Shown here in pieces: positions 21,360-34,594 of a DNA stretch of 64,000 nucleotides; the first letter of the stretch is position 1; each line of letters starts with the position of its first letter. A program made the position numbers and the translations under genes. The DNA lies in NCBI GenBank assembly GCA_022496185.1, contig WTXG01000040.1, positions 168,279-232,278 on the forward strand, written 5' to 3'. This DNA comes from Multifurca ochricompacta. Its lineage: Eukaryota; Basidiomycota; Agaricomycetes; Russulales; Russulaceae. Under the pieces are notes generated by a model that saw nothing but the letters and a program-made list of their open reading frames with translations, did not search any database and was not told the origin of the DNA.

Positions 21360-24300
21360 ATGTCTTCAGCTTCAATTCCTCGTACAAACATTCGCACAAC
21401 TGCCTCCTCTTCTCATTTCAAGCTCATCTTAGATGCCGCTCTGGATCAGTATCTTACAAACACAGGCATAAATCTGTCCGAACACCAGCTTCTCAATAAG
21501 CTGAAAGGATGTGGCACCGCGGACGCCGTGATCGACGTACTTCAAGGAGGAACCTCTCTGTTTAACATGTTCCGGAACGGCAATCACAAGACGAAGCTTC
21601 TAAGGGGACTTAAACCAACCGTGAATATACTCCTCGCCCTCTCGAACTGCGCACCACTCGTAAATGGTATTGGTTCGGTGAGTCCTAATTGGTGTGGCCC
21701 ATTCGCTATGACTGGCTTATAACATGTTTTTTTTCAGGTGTTTCCACCCGCACAGGCCATATTTTCTGCCATTGATGTCCTTCTCTCTGTCCGTATCTCC
21801 CTCCCTTGCTTCCAATCCATTATCTCACCTTCATTCCAAGGCGTCAAAGAAGATCAGTGATAATTACGATTCTCTCGTCAAACTCTTTGAATCCATGCAA
21901 CGCTTTCTCATCCGCCTCAAGATTTACACTTCCCATGAGACCTCCTTTACCGAGTCCTTGGTCGAGATCCTCGTCAAGACGATGGCGGAACTGCTCACCA
22001 TCCTCGCTCTGGCGACGAAACAGATTCAACAAGGACGACTCAGTGAGTGAACTACCGTGTTCATGTTCCCGCGATTTAACATTTGGCAGGGGCGTACGGA
22101 CGGATGCTGATAGGGGATAATGATGTCCAGGACGCCCTTCAGAGGTTGGACAAATTGACCCAGGAAGAGTCTCTCACTGTAGCGGCGCACACGTTTGGTA
22201 ATGTGAACAAGATGATGTGTTCGTCATCCCTTTCGTAGCAACATTAAAGACAAGGCAACTAAGACATTCTTTGCAGATGATCAGATGGACAAAGACATTC
22301 GGACATGGCTGTCACCTCCTGACCCATCTACAAATCACAACATTGCGCGGAAACTTTACCATGAGGGAACTGCCAAGTGGTTTGTTGAAGGCGAAATATT
22401 CAAGGAATGGAAATCGGAGGGTTCGCTTCTATGGTTAAATGGGAATGGTAGGATGACTGCGTTATCTGGGTGCTTCTTGTTGCTGACGATCTTTTCTTGA
22501 AAGCGGGATCTGGCAAGAGCATCCTTTGGTACGTTTGCCTAGCCTTATAGGATGTCATCAGCACTCACCTGAATGGTCAGTTCCACCATTGTTGAGGATG
22601 TCCGGCGTCTATGTTATACTGGATCTGCCTGCTTTGGGTACTTTTATTGCGACTTTCGAGACAAGTCAAAGCAAAATATCCGTGGTCTACTGTCCTCTCT
22701 ATTGATACAGTTATATCCCCAGTCAGATGCCTACCGTACCATCGTCTCTGAATTGTACTCGAAACATGGCAATGGTCGGGAGCAGCCGGACGAGATTGTT
22801 CTTGCGGGATGTTTGAAGACTATGCTTGCAACCCCTGTTCAGGACGCAATGTACATCATCATTGATGCCCTGGACGAATGTCCTCTCTCTGGAATGCCGT
22901 CTAAACGTGAAGAAGTATTGAAACTTATTAAAGACCTCGTCGACCTCCGCCTCGCAAATCTAAGGATCTGTATTACTAGCCGCCCCGAACCAGATATTCA
23001 GAAAGCTTTTACAGAGCTGGCGCAACACTGTGTATCGCTTCATTCAGAAAGTGGACAAACGCGGGACATCTCCGAATATATCTACTCAACCGTCAACACG
23101 GACCCCATGATGAGTGTGTGGGAGGCGGAGAGAAAGGAACTCGTGATCAATACGCTCTCGGAAAAGGCAAATGGAATGTAAGCTTCAAATCAAAACGAAT
23201 ATTTATTTCGCGATCGTTATTCATGTCGTGGTGTAGGTTCAGATGGGTTTTCTGCCAACTGGAGACACTGCGTCGTTGTCAACCAAGGAACTTCTCTTCG
23301 GCGCTCGAATCACTCCCAAAAACACTGGATGAAACATATGAGGCCACACTACGAAGGATTGAAGATAATGACTGGAAGTTTGCTCATCGTCTATTCCAAT
23401 GCCTTGCATTCGCTGTTCGTCCACTCCAAGTCAAGGAGGTTGCGACGATGCTTGAATTCGATTTCGATGCTGGTAATATGCCAAAGCATGACGTAACTTG
23501 GCGAAACCCGGACTCTAACGGAGCTGTACTGTCCACATGCTCCAGCTTGGTTGTCATTATCAATCACGTTGATGGAAAAGGAGAAGAGACTGGTGTTGTA
23601 CAATTTGCGCACTTCTCTGTGCGGGAATTCCTGACGTCAGACCGGCTGGCGGGATCGACGGAAAGGCGCTACCATGTTCTCCCCAAAGAATCGCATAGAG
23701 TGCTTGGGCAGACATGCCTGAGCACGCTGCTCGGATTCGACAAGACCACGGACACTAATACTATCGAGAACTTCCCGTTGTCTCGATACGCGGCAAAATA
23801 CTGGATCGATCACGCATGATTCGAGGATGTCTCCTTGAATTTACGAGATGGAATGGAAAGCTTGTTTGACCCAGACAAGACCCATTTCATAGCTTGGATT
23901 GGAATATATGACCCGGAAGACCCCTTATTGAGGGGGACTAAAGACACTTCAGTACACCCAATATACTACGCGGCCCTCTGCGGCTTCCCGCAGCTGGTAG
24001 AATATCTGGGGATTAAGCAACCTGGAAGTGTAAATTCTCGAGGTGGCAGATATTATACACCATTGAAAGCGGCATGCAGAATTGGCCAAGTGGAGATGGT
24101 GAAATGGCTGCTAGACCATGGCGCTGATGTCAATGCGAGGGCGGCAATTCTGGATATACTCTGCACGCAGCGGCATACAATGGACATTTGGAGATCATGA
24201 AATCACTGCTATACCATGGTGCTGATGTCAATGCGGAGGACGGCCACTTTGGATATGCTCTGCATGCAGCAGCATCCAATGGACATTTGGAGATCATGAA

Positions 24301-25197
24301 ATCACTGCTAGACCATGGTGCTGATGTCAATGCGAAGGGCGGCCATTTTGGATATTCTCTGCACGCAGCGGCATCCGATGGACATTTCGAGATCGTGAAA
24401 TGGCTGTTAGACAATGGCGCTGATGTCAATGCGAAGGGTGGCCATTTTGGATATGCTCTACACGCAGCGGCATCCAATGGACATTTGGAGATCATGAAAT
24501 CACTGCTAGACCATGGCGCTGATGTCAATGCGAAGGGCGGCCATTTTGGATATTCTCTGCACGCAGCGGCATCCAATGGACATTTGGAGATCGTGAAATG
24601 GCTGTTAGAAAATGGCGCTGGTGTCAATGCGAAGGGCGGCTATTTTGGATATGCTCTGCACGCAGCGGCATCTTATGGACATTTGGAGATCGTGAAATGG
24701 CTGCTAGACCATGGCGCTGATGTCAATGCGAAGGGCGGCCAGTTTGGATATGCTCTACACGCAGCGGCATCCAATGGACATTTGGAGATCGTGAAACGGC
24801 TGCTGGACCTTGGCGCTGATGTCAATGCGAAGGGCGGCCTTTTTGGATATGCTCTGCAGGCAGCGGCATCCAATGGACATTTGGAGATCATGAAATCACT
24901 GCTAGACCATGGCGCTGATGTCAATGCGAAGGGCGGCCTTTTGGATATGCTCTGCAGGCAGCAGCAGAAAATGGACATTTGGAGATCATGAAATGGCTGC
25001 TAGACCACGGTGCTGATGTCAATGCGGAGGGCGGCCATTATGGATATGCTCTGCAGGCAGCGGCATCTTATGGACATTTGGAGATCGTGAAATGGCTGCT
25101 AGACCATGGTGCTGACGTCAATGCGGAGGGCGGCGATTATGGATATGTGAAGATCGAGAAATTGTTGATCGAGCACGGTGCGAGGACCAACATGTAG
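21360..25197 (+). pseudogene. NLR-like gene, unit 3, nonsense mutation and two frameshifts
   Basis: It is colinear with the unit 2 gene: same exon pattern, same 25-nt P-loop exon, NACHT motifs present (IIDALDEC, ITSRPEPDIQ). Disabling changes are a CGA to TGA stop at 23,817-23,819 (unit 2 has CGA in the equivalent YWIDHARFED), a 1-nt deletion in GCGAGGGCGG near 24,137, and a 1-nt deletion in the CCTTTTGG run near 24,941. A truncated Goodbye-NACHT product without ankyrins remains possible, since the stop falls before the repeats. About eleven ankyrin repeats follow, resembling unit 1 more than unit 2 in order and cap. Confidence 0.85.
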
Positions 25198-26658
25198 AGC
25201 TACAAGTGGCATCTTTTTAAGGTCATTCTAAAATTCAAGGGAACTACTTTGTATGTATGTATCGTCGCAGAATCATTGTTGTAAAGTAGACTTGGGCACT
25301 GGCCGTCCCTTCATTTCCGGACCAGAGCATATTCTCTTGTTAACAGACAGCTTTGTTTAATAAAAATAGCTGATACCTTTTCTTCTGGCCGGAGAATCTG
25401 AAAGACTCTTTTAGCGTTGGCTCGCATCTTCGGATTATGCGTGCTCCGCCGGGCCGTTTTCCCGTTCTTTCCGGTTCCTATTGTTTGTTCTAGTTTGGAT
25501 GTCCTTCACTACCTGACACCTTTGAGTCAGATGTCAAATTTAAAGTGCGATCTGCAAGTGATCATTCCCGAGTTTCCCCCTTTCGCTGGTGTCCGTTCGC
25601 TCGCGTATCTGTCTATGGGTGTGCTGATCCGTGATTGCCGTCTCGTCATTTTCATTCATCTTCATCATGGGTCAAAGGCAAAGAGGTGGGGAGTGCAGTG
25701 GGTTGGCTAGAGTGGGGGGGTCATCTCTCGCACAACCACACGTATCACCGGTTTTTATCCGTGTGTGCACCACGGATAGTTTTGCCGCGCTACCTAACTG
25801 AGTTATCTTGCTTACTAGAAGGTGTTTCAATACAATACAATACAATACAATCAATACAACACAACACAACACTACCTCCCTTCATTTCTAAATTGTCAAA
25901 TGCCACTAGAGGATGATTCTCATCATTCATTAGTTTCCAAACCCGAGAATTAAACGCGCTGGGCTTGTTTCATGAAGTATGACCTTTTGTGACATTTATG
26001 TTCAATATTCCATTACTTATTACTTACCGGTACATGAGAGAGAAGAGCAGTAGATGGGTGCGTCTCTCAAGAAGAAAAGAGAACCGGTACCGGTACCCAA
26101 GTGGAGAGATCTTGATCGAAGACCGACCCCGTCATGTCCATACCGATTTGAACACAAACATTATATAATAATAATTTTTTTTTGAATATCCTTTTCGGAT
26201 ACGGCTACAGCATAACCATTAAGGGCTTGAATACTCCGGAGTAGATAGGCGATATCCTAACCGAATATGTCCAACAAACTTCCCGACTAAGCGACGAGTG
26301 TACAAGTGATCAAATCTGCCCCTATTGTGTGCGCGCGGTCCCATCCTCCCCTCGACAGGTCTCCTCTTTGTCTATGGCAACATGTCTAAAGAATCCAGGT
26401 GATTCTTCGTGCTTTCATCCAATTCCTATATCGTGTCGCAATGGTCAACTCGGATCAATCGCTAACTGTACAGTTCACTTCAGTTTTGACCAACATAACT
26501 GAATTCTAGGTAGTTCTGCTTATCTCAGGCTGTGTTCACTACTTACCAAGGCCCTGAAGCGCATAGATTTAAAAAAAAACCCAACTAAACTGATTATTCG
26601 CTATTAAACTAGGTAGCGCTTATCTAATTCACTGCTGCACTTTCTAGTGTCGATGTAA
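25198..26658. other. Unit 3 spacer, left part
   Basis: Same spacer as 12,645-14,098 with the microsatellite at about 25,828. It is interrupted at 26,658 by an insertion flanked by ATGTAA. No gene is recognised. Confidence 0.65.
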
Positions 26659-26916
26659 TGGCGGATTTTGGTCTGCCATACTTGGCTTCGGGGATCGCCT
26701 TGTGCGAGCCCGAAGAGAATTTTTTGGACGCCCCCTTTGGGGGCATGTTTCCGTCTTGTTTCTTTTGTGATGATTTACTTATGATTACACTTCTGTCTCA
26801 CCCTCCTTGTTATTGAGGGTCTTACTGCTACTCTAGAATGTTCGCGTACGAAAGCAAACGCGACACCTTTTGTCTTTATTGGTTTCAGATTACTTATTAC
26901 TGTCTCGATCCATCAC

Positions 26917-29232
26917 ATCAGGAAAATGACATTTTGCTGGATTGGCTAGTGCCAGCCATTCCAGCCAATCCAGCAATCCAGATTCTCAGTTAGCTCTAGC
27001 GGGCTTGTCTGGATGCTTAGAGCCACTTTTCAAATGTAGAGCTACTTCTCAAAAGTAGAGCTACTTCTCTTACCTTTTATTCAAATCTAGAGCTACTTCT
27101 CTTACCTTTTCTGGATTCACTTTTATTTTTTTCTTACTCCGATTTTCACATTAAAAATACAAATCTATTATAATATTTATACTAATACAAATTAGACTAA
27201 AGGGGACATATACAACCGGGGTCCCGGGAGTTGTGAAAACAGTCATGGAAATGCCAAAGTGAAAAAAAAAACAAAAGATATTAGCTCCCAGCAGATCGGA
27301 TGAACACAGAAGACTTACTAATGTTGTGTCCATCACAAGTGTTTCACCAAACAGCATTTAAAAGACAACAGCTCCTGGTCTGATATAAGTGACCAAAGTA
27401 GAAGGGCCTAGCAACAAAAGGGCACGCACAGAGAGAATGAACAGCACACCATAGCCCAAAGAGAAAGTCAAGATGGGCTCAAGAACATCATCTTCCTGGG
27501 AAAATGGTAATGGTAATGAGAGTAAGAGAGAGCAACTCAAGAATGAAATAGGAAGGGCGTACCAAGTGTGACAAGTCAACAACTGCTCACAGGCAAGAGA
27601 ACACCAAACACACTGCATACTAAGTTCAAAGTTAAAAAGTTGTCAGCGATAAAAGGAAAAAAGAGCTTATATTTACCTTTCTGCATCTAGCCCTCAATAA
27701 AGAAAAAAGATCCTGTCATGGAAGGAAGTGACATGGTGAGCATGAGTAACTTAGCCATAAAAGAGAGAGATGGAGGAGGAGGGAGAGGGAGATTGTGAAA
27801 GGGAAAAGGAGAAAGATAAATGTGAAGACGATGCGGGGAAGACAGCTTTTTGATTGGAGTGTGGAGTGAGAATTGTGCGTGCGGCGTGGAAAGTGTAGTT
27901 CCCACGCTCACATTCAATGGCAAACGCGTTGAGTGCAGATAAGGTGAACTATATAATAATAATAATAATTATTATTATTATCTTTTATTTACGCAGCAGA
28001 TAAGATAAAGTAATGTTAATGTTGTAGTGAACACTTACAGAAAACAGTCCTTTAAAACCAAAAAAAGAGTGTGAAATAAAGAGAGAAATAATACTATTTA
28101 CTTGTGACAAGATTTGAAGGAACATGTTGTGCATGCAGTGTGTAAATTGTCTCTGAATCGGTTATCTGACTCACTGACTCACTTTGAATGGTCTGAATGA
28201 TCTAATCGCTAATCGAGCCCGGCTGTCCAGTCCCACCAATACGGTAGCTACTGGCCTGTCTCAATAAATTTGTGGCCATTCAGACTGTTGCGCATCTGGG
28301 TGCATTCTTATGAGCAGCACATCTCATGCCAATTTATGGTAGTAATCCATTACTATTAAATTTCACAGACTCATGATAGGTTCTAAACTATGCAATAGTC
28401 TGTCTTATTAGAATATGTGTATTGGAAGTATGATAGCTAGTCCGGCCTGGCATCTCCGGTATCAATTCATGCTGCATGCGCACTGCTATTCCCAGATGGG
28501 TCTAATCATCCCCTTTGGACGGCACCTACTAAGAAGTGTGAGGTCCCTTTCACACGTCACACCTGCTCCACTTCCATGCGCCTCGCCACAGGCCATGCCT
28601 TTCTTGCTGAATACCAGGAGCGCTTTCACCCCTCCCTCCCAGTCACCTCTCACACCTGCCCCTGCAACAACACTTCCTTGGCGACATTTGTGCATGTCCT
28701 CCTTGAATGCCCCCTGTACACTCAAGCTCAGGTGTATTGGATGCTTACCTTTCAGGACCTGGGCAACCTTACTCAAGTCTTCAACCATCGTGGACATGTT
28801 GGCAACCTGCTGGAGTTCCTCCAGGACACGTGGGCCTTCCCCAAGCCCATTACCTCCCTTCGCCCTCGCGAGCCAGCCTGATTTGGGGGGAATTTGGTGA
28901 CCAGTAAGTTCCTTTTTCTCTCTGGCTTTGCTGAACGGCCTCTGTTTTTCCCTGTAGCCTCTCTACTTTAGAAAACTACTTTGGTTTTTCCTTATGGGTT
29001 TTCCACCATGACTTTGTGTCGACTCCCTCATTGTTCGTAGTAATTAGTAGCTACATTGTACCCTGATGTGGCTGCGTGATTGGGCACCATCCCGCAAGCG
29101 CGTAATAGAATTGATTCAAATAAATTTAAAAAAGCGCTGCTATTCCCACATATAGTAAATACAATCTGGCGCCCTAGCCATTCCAGCCATTCTAGTCATT
29201 CTAGTCATTCTAGCAAATGTCATTTTCCTGAT
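26917..29232. mobile_element. TIR element nested in the composite insertion
   Basis: The ends are inverted: CATCAGGAAAATGACATTT at the left and its complement AAATGTCATTTTCCTGATG at the right. Short direct repeats lie inside both ends (CCAGCCATTC and TAGTCATTC types). No transposase was recognised. It carries a LINE remnant. A target duplication could not be identified. Confidence 0.5.
28573..28881 (+). pseudogene. LINE-type reverse transcriptase/RNase H C-terminal remnant
   Basis: About 100 residues in one frame: RLATGHAFLAEYQERFHP, then CPCNN and HVLLECPLYTQAQ, ending with LLEFLQDTWAFPKP. This resembles the C-terminal zinc-binding tail of basidiomycete non-LTR retrotransposon proteins (RLxTGHA, CPCG, REHILxxCPLY), recognised from general knowledge of the family. 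Upstream RT sequence is absent, so it is a 5'-truncated remnant. Confidence 0.5.
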
Positions 29233-29394
29233 GCATGTAGATTGTGAAGTATTGAACACATTAAACTACATAAAAGGGGCTGTAGAATAGCCCCTAGAAT
29301 TCATCCTGTTCGAGAAACGTCCCCGTCTGTCACTTCATCGCCCTAAAACTCTCACTCTTGCTGCCTTGCTCGACTTGATATTCTCTCTATGTAA

Positions 29395-30097
29395 CTTGGA
29401 CGCGGAGTTAGCGTATGAAGGAAGGATACTGATAAGTTGGAATGACTTGGAATACAAGCAGGAGAGGGAGCGTCTTTTCGAATAACTTCGATAATCATTC
29501 AAGGCGATTTGAGCCGCCTTTAAAAGTATTTACAGGTACTTTACTAATGGGGCATTCTAACAAGAGATACATCGTGAGGAATTTTAGTAAGGCTATTGAA
29601 CGACAATAAAGGCAAAGCATACGACTGTAGCCTCGGTGCATGTGAGCTCGCACACAATGCACGTCTCACCTGTGCACTCGGGCCCGCGCGGCTGGCGCTT
29701 GTCTCAAGTCTTGTATTTACATTCAGTCCATTGTCAGCGCTGCCTCAAGGTCATATCGGAGAATCAAACCAGAACGAATCTCACAACAACTTTCGTCATC
29801 GGACGTTTCAAACCTCAAATAAAAAAGAAACACAAATTTATTTTATATTTCGCTATTTACAAAGTCGATCATCTCATTTAACTGGACAATGGCATCGGCC
29901 TCGTCAACCGTCTTATGCATGCATGCATAATAAGTGGGTATATATATAGGGTATAAAATTTTCGCCAGTACGCGAGGAAGTTTATTACAACAAATGAATG
30001 TGATGTCCTACCTACTACCCCTCTTTTGATCTCCTGACTCCCCACACACAACACAAGTCCGAATTCCGTGCCCCTCTACAAATTACAGTTGTGCCCT
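29395..30097. other. Unit 3 spacer, right part
   Basis: It continues the unit 2 spacer (14,099-14,816) after the insertion, ending at the S28 stop codon. No gene is recognised. Confidence 0.65.
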
Positions 30098-32488
30098 TCA
30101 TCTTCGTGGAATCGGGTACGCGCGGTGCTTGAAGTTCAAGTCCACATTCACCTCGACCGACACGAGAGGTGGCTCCCACGTCGAAAGCCACTCACCGATG
30201 TACTTTAACCCTTGAGTCTGCACGTTCAACACCGTCGGGTCCGCCAGTCCATTCTTGGTGACCAGATCCGAACAGTGGAACGCGTCACTCTCGACGATCG
30301 GCTGCTCTGGTGTACTCTCGACGTAGATCCCGTCTGCAGATACGGTCGCGAATCGCCATGGGTCACCTAATAAGTAGTGGTAGTGATGGTGGTGTCATGT
30401 CACACACATACACAAACGACAGTCAGCCAGAGTGAGTGGGGAAGAAGAAGGTGAGGGAGGGGGATTTGGTTGGGAGAGAGGAGGGGGGAGGTGTGTGTGT
30501 GAAGAGACGCACGAAGACCGGTTGCGGTGAAAAGCCTGTCTGCTTTGAGGTAGAATCCACCATATGCATTGTTTGTCTTTTCAACGTCCGGTACAGGAGG
30601 GGAACTGAACGCTGCCGGGAACATCTGTTGACATTGTCTCTGCACCACCACAAAAGAGTACAGGGAGAGAGAGTAAAGTACTCCAGTCAGCCAAAAGATG
30701 TCTTTTTTTCTTGCTTGGGACAAAGAAGAGAGACAAACCTCATCATATATGGGCTGGATCAGACGTGAAACAAGCGTGGGGTGGCCAGACGGTGCAGATT
30801 CCTGTAAGAAACCCATTTGGTTGCACCTGCAAGGAAGGCGTGGGGGACGCGTTGATCAGCAGAAAAACATCAAAAGAAAAACCCTGCAAGACGCTTACAC
30901 GATCCATAGCCACGAACGATTGGCATTGTCTATGCTGGTGTCGGTCCAGAAGGATTGGCTCGTATTGTACGTGCCCAAACAATCACTGTTAAATCACCAA
31001 TCCTATCCGTCAGCCAGCCCTGTTCCTGATAGGCGAGTATTCTGCACTCACTCGATGTTTTGTCCACTGCAAACTAAGTTTTTTTTATGTTTCGAGCGAG
31101 CAGAAAAGCAGATAAGAAGTAAGCGAAAGATCTTCAGGAACCAGAAGGGGAAAAAAAATCCCCGCCACTCACGGCCTGGCAATGTAGAACTGGAGTAATT
31201 CGCCCACGCAGACAACGCATGCTCGACACCCCAGCCGGACGCAGGTGCAGATTTACCGGCACTATTCACTTCGAGGGCATCGCAAAAGTCGAAGAACACA
31301 CTACCGCCTGAGGTAGGACTCAGTTCCTGCCAGTTCCAAAGCGGGTTGCGCACTGTATCCCATACTTAAATTTTATTTTGTTAAAAGATGGGAAATTATC
31401 GATCAACACCCCATGTAAGCCAATAGACAAAAAAAAAAGAAGAGGCGTACGTGTGCCAACTACATCGTCCGGTGGACGACTCCGCCCATGCCAAACGAAG
31501 TCTTGAGCTCATCGAATGCTGTCGTGTTCCCACTCGCGATGACCTGATCCCAATGCGCGATGACGGCCTGAATGTCATTAGAGCAGTTCTTGGGCATGGT
31601 CAGTCGCTCCGGCTCGAAGTATTGCCAAAAGTCACTAATAATTGTGCAAACACGTCCGCGTCCACGTCAAAAAAGAAAAAAACGCGACATGCTTCAGCAA
31701 GCTTTCTGCGAGACTCACACTATGCTCTCCACTACCGCAGACGAGGCGTAGCCGGCCCAAAACACGTCGGGCTTACTATTCCCATCGTGAATAATTGAAA
31801 AAGTCAGACATTTCACGAATGATGACAATTTTTGCAAAGTGGCGTATGACCTACTTGTTTAGTGTGAACGCCGTCAGAGCACCTGGAAAGAAAAGGGAAA
31901 GCTAAACATCGAGAATCAATGAATGTGCACTTGCGCAAAGGAAAGTGACATACCGGAATAACTGCCGCCAATGAGCACCCAAGGAGCATCCGCGGGTGAA
32001 ATCTTGTCACCACCCGGGAACGGCAAAACAACATTGTTCGCGAGGTATTCGAGGTCGTCGATAGCTTGCTGGATGGTGTGGTACTTGAAGCTCGCGACGC
32101 TCAAATCCGGGTACGGGTTTGAAAGACCAAAGAAGCGATGCTCGAGCACAATGGCGGCACCTTTCTCCTGCTGTGCGATTTGGCCATTGACGGTTCGGTT
32201 CGTCAAATATCCCGTGAACCCTGCGCAATCAAGTTTGTCGTCAGCTGAAATTGCATTGAGGAAAGAAAGGCCAGCGAACGTACCATCCGCATTCGACTCT
32301 CCCGGTGTCATGAGAATGATAGGACCGCCTGTCATTGGTATATGAGATATAGGGCACTTCATTTTCGGTGCCCCCCAACGCACCAGGTTTGTAAAACTCA
32401 AACTCCCATGATGCCCAGTAGGGCTGATCGAAAGTGCCCGAGCTCGTCTTATTGTGATCGATGAATTGCTTGAAGGTATACGAACCCA
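30098..32488 (-). pseudogene. S28-family serine peptidase, unit 3, one frameshift
   Basis: Same exon order as unit 2, with GGPIILMTPGE, VLEHRFFG, GGSYSG and FHCSDL readable. Stop TGA at 30,098-30,100. One base is missing near 31,470 (CGTCCGGTGG versus CGTCCTGGTGG), turning HQDDVV into HRTM-stop. The GG-D-K-I-S-P region, WEF-EFYKPG and DALEV segments are intact here, unlike unit 1. If the reading frame is extended 5' of FKQ, a TGA also occurs (32,508). A single frameshift could be an assembly error, so loss of function is likely but not certain. Confidence 0.72.
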
Positions 32489-32604
32489 CGCCACGCCGCG
32501 GGAGACGTCACGTCACGTTTCTAGAGCCGCTTGTTACAAGCACCGCGTCCGCGTCCGACACGATAACGGGGGCGCACTCCGTCGCAGAAAATCCATCTAC
32601 GCCT

Positions 32605-33519
32605 ATGCACATTCCCTCCCTATCCCTCACTGCCACGCCGCGGCAGCTAGAACCTCTGACGCCGGACGTCATGGAGGATCCGCTCCGCGCGTTGGTCCGT
32701 ATATGCGCCTTCCTCGTTTCTAATACCGCGCGTGCGTTGGGTCGAGACGAGCTCGGGGTGACTCCACCTCTGGCGGGTGTGGAACCGTATTTGGATGCTG
32801 TTAGTGTAGATCTCGTGCGCATTGACAAAATGGCTGCGAAGAAACGGGTAGAGGAGGACGAGGAAGAAGAAGAGGAGGAAGAAGAGGAAGAAGAAGAGGA
32901 AGAAGAGGGGGAGGACGAGGAGGGGAATGATGCCGCTGTAGCGGACAGCAGCCGGGCTTGGAAGGATACGGTTGGTGATCTGGATGGAGTTGCAGGTGGT
33001 GCAGACGCAGATAAGCGTGAAGGGCTGGTTCCCGTTCACCCTCATCCAATGCACGCGCGCGGTCCTCCCCCACCTCCCCCGTCCCGATCCCCAATTCCAC
33101 TCTAACTCCATCTCCACCTCCACCCACCTCCACCTCCCGCACCCACCAGCAACGTCACTGCCGTCAAGAACCCGTCCCCCCTACTCTCCAAGGACCCCAG
33201 TATCACCGCCAATTCTAACGCCAGCACCGGCATCAGCACCAGTATTAACACCATCACTGGCAACCCGCGCAGGCGCAAGGACGCCGCTCTGCGAGCTACC
33301 CATCCTGGCGCAGACTCAGGAATCGCAAACGCGGATCCAGACGCAGACGATGCCGCGATCTGTGCGGCTGCTTTGCTCAGTCGATTCGCTGACTTGGGCG
33401 CCGAGCTCGAGGGTACGGTGCGCGATCGCAGTGCAGCGCTATGGGCGGCACTCTCTCGACGACGAGCACCGCTCGACGTGCCTGTGCCCGTGCCGCCGTT
33501 GCCGCGTACGCGTGCCTAG
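32605..33519 (+). pseudogene. Acidic/Pro-rich protein, unit 3, premature TAA
   Basis: Same layout as unit 1, with a Glu tract of intermediate length (about 20 Glu, then GEDEEGND) at about 32,850-32,930. An in-frame TAA at 33,103-33,105 sits where unit 2 has the Ser-Pro repeat. The frame stays open afterwards to 33,519. If translated, the product from ATG 32,605 is about 166 residues. Confidence 0.5.
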
Positions 33520-34594
33520 GCAGCGTTGATTGCTGCGTGTGCGGGGCGTGCACGTTGTGGAGGCCCGGCGCGAGGTGGCGCATCAGCTACGTGATGTGTT
33601 CGGTTTTGCGATGTATGGGAGATTGTTTGGACCCGTTTCTGCGGAGCAGAGGAAGTGGTAGCGAGCCCTGCTAACAAGCGAAGTGGGAGGAGGAAGTGCA
33701 TGGAGGAAGTGCATCGCACAGGCTGTGTGTGGTTTGTTCCGGTTTTCGGTTTGGTTTATGGCCTAGGAGGTTTGATTGGCGCTCAGCGAAGGGAAAGAGG
33801 GGGGGGAGGTAACTTATTACACTTCAATTCATTTCATTTTACTTTATGATATAATGCAATACACGTACAGTACATGTTCTCGTAGTATACTCGTTGTTAA
33901 TGACTAACGTTTGGTACTCATGTAAGATCGTCGTTGGCCAAACCGTCAGGGAACCGAGTGTGGCAAGTCACCTGACTCTCCCCCACGCTGACATCCCTAA
34001 AGTGGTAATATTATTACTCGACTGTGATTTGTAATAATATTTATTTAAAAAATGAAGTTATCAACAAAATATCATTACAAATCAGTTGGAATAATTTGGT
34101 GTTCTTGCATGTTCTCACTACTCTATGTCTAGCTATTGACTTTCATTGTGTATCATATTTTCTCTAGTGATGTTCCGGCCTGGCTTGGCCCAAAAGCTGT
34201 GGCTTTGGCTTGGCCTGAGGCAGCTCTGGCTTTCCTGAAGTCTGGGCTGAGCCAAAGCCACCACAGACAGCTTGGCCCTGGCCTGGCTTGGCCCAAGCCA
34301 CAGCTTTTGGCAGAGAAAATTTTATGACATATAACTAGTAGTTATAGTTCAGCTAATCCAAATCTGACTTGGTGTGTTACATATTGCAAAGCTATATCAA
34401 AGAAAAAGTTTGAAATGCCATGATAAACATGATCATGTGACCCAAATCAACCACTTTGTGATCAGATTTCTACTGATTTTGACGATTGCTATTGCACTTG
34501 TATGTGCTGTTGAAAGCTGCAGCCTGAGCTGGCGGCTTTGGCTTTTAGTTTCTCTGAGCCAGGCCAAAGCTGTTATGTCCGATGCGGGATGTTC

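Larger units (their letters stand above)
26659..29389. mobile_element. Composite insertion in unit 3 spacer (solo-LTR-like outer element, TSD TGTAA)
   Basis: In unit 2 the target reads GTCGATGTAACTTGG without a break (about 14,095). Here TGTAA (or ATGTAA) is duplicated at 26,654-26,658 and 29,390-29,394. The outer sequence is about 260 bp at the left (starting TGGCGGATTTTGG) and about 155 bp at the right (ending TATTCTCTCTA), consistent with a solo LTR of about 0.4 kb with a TATA-like ACATAAAAGG. An inner TIR element splits it. The LTR reading is an inference, because the 3' end is TA rather than CA. Confidence 0.55.

Noticed and set aside
27960..27985. AAT/ATT palindrome (AATAATAATAATTATTATTATT) as an origin or terminator
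   Set aside because: It is a simple inverted microsatellite in an AT-rich inserted element, with nothing else to support a function.
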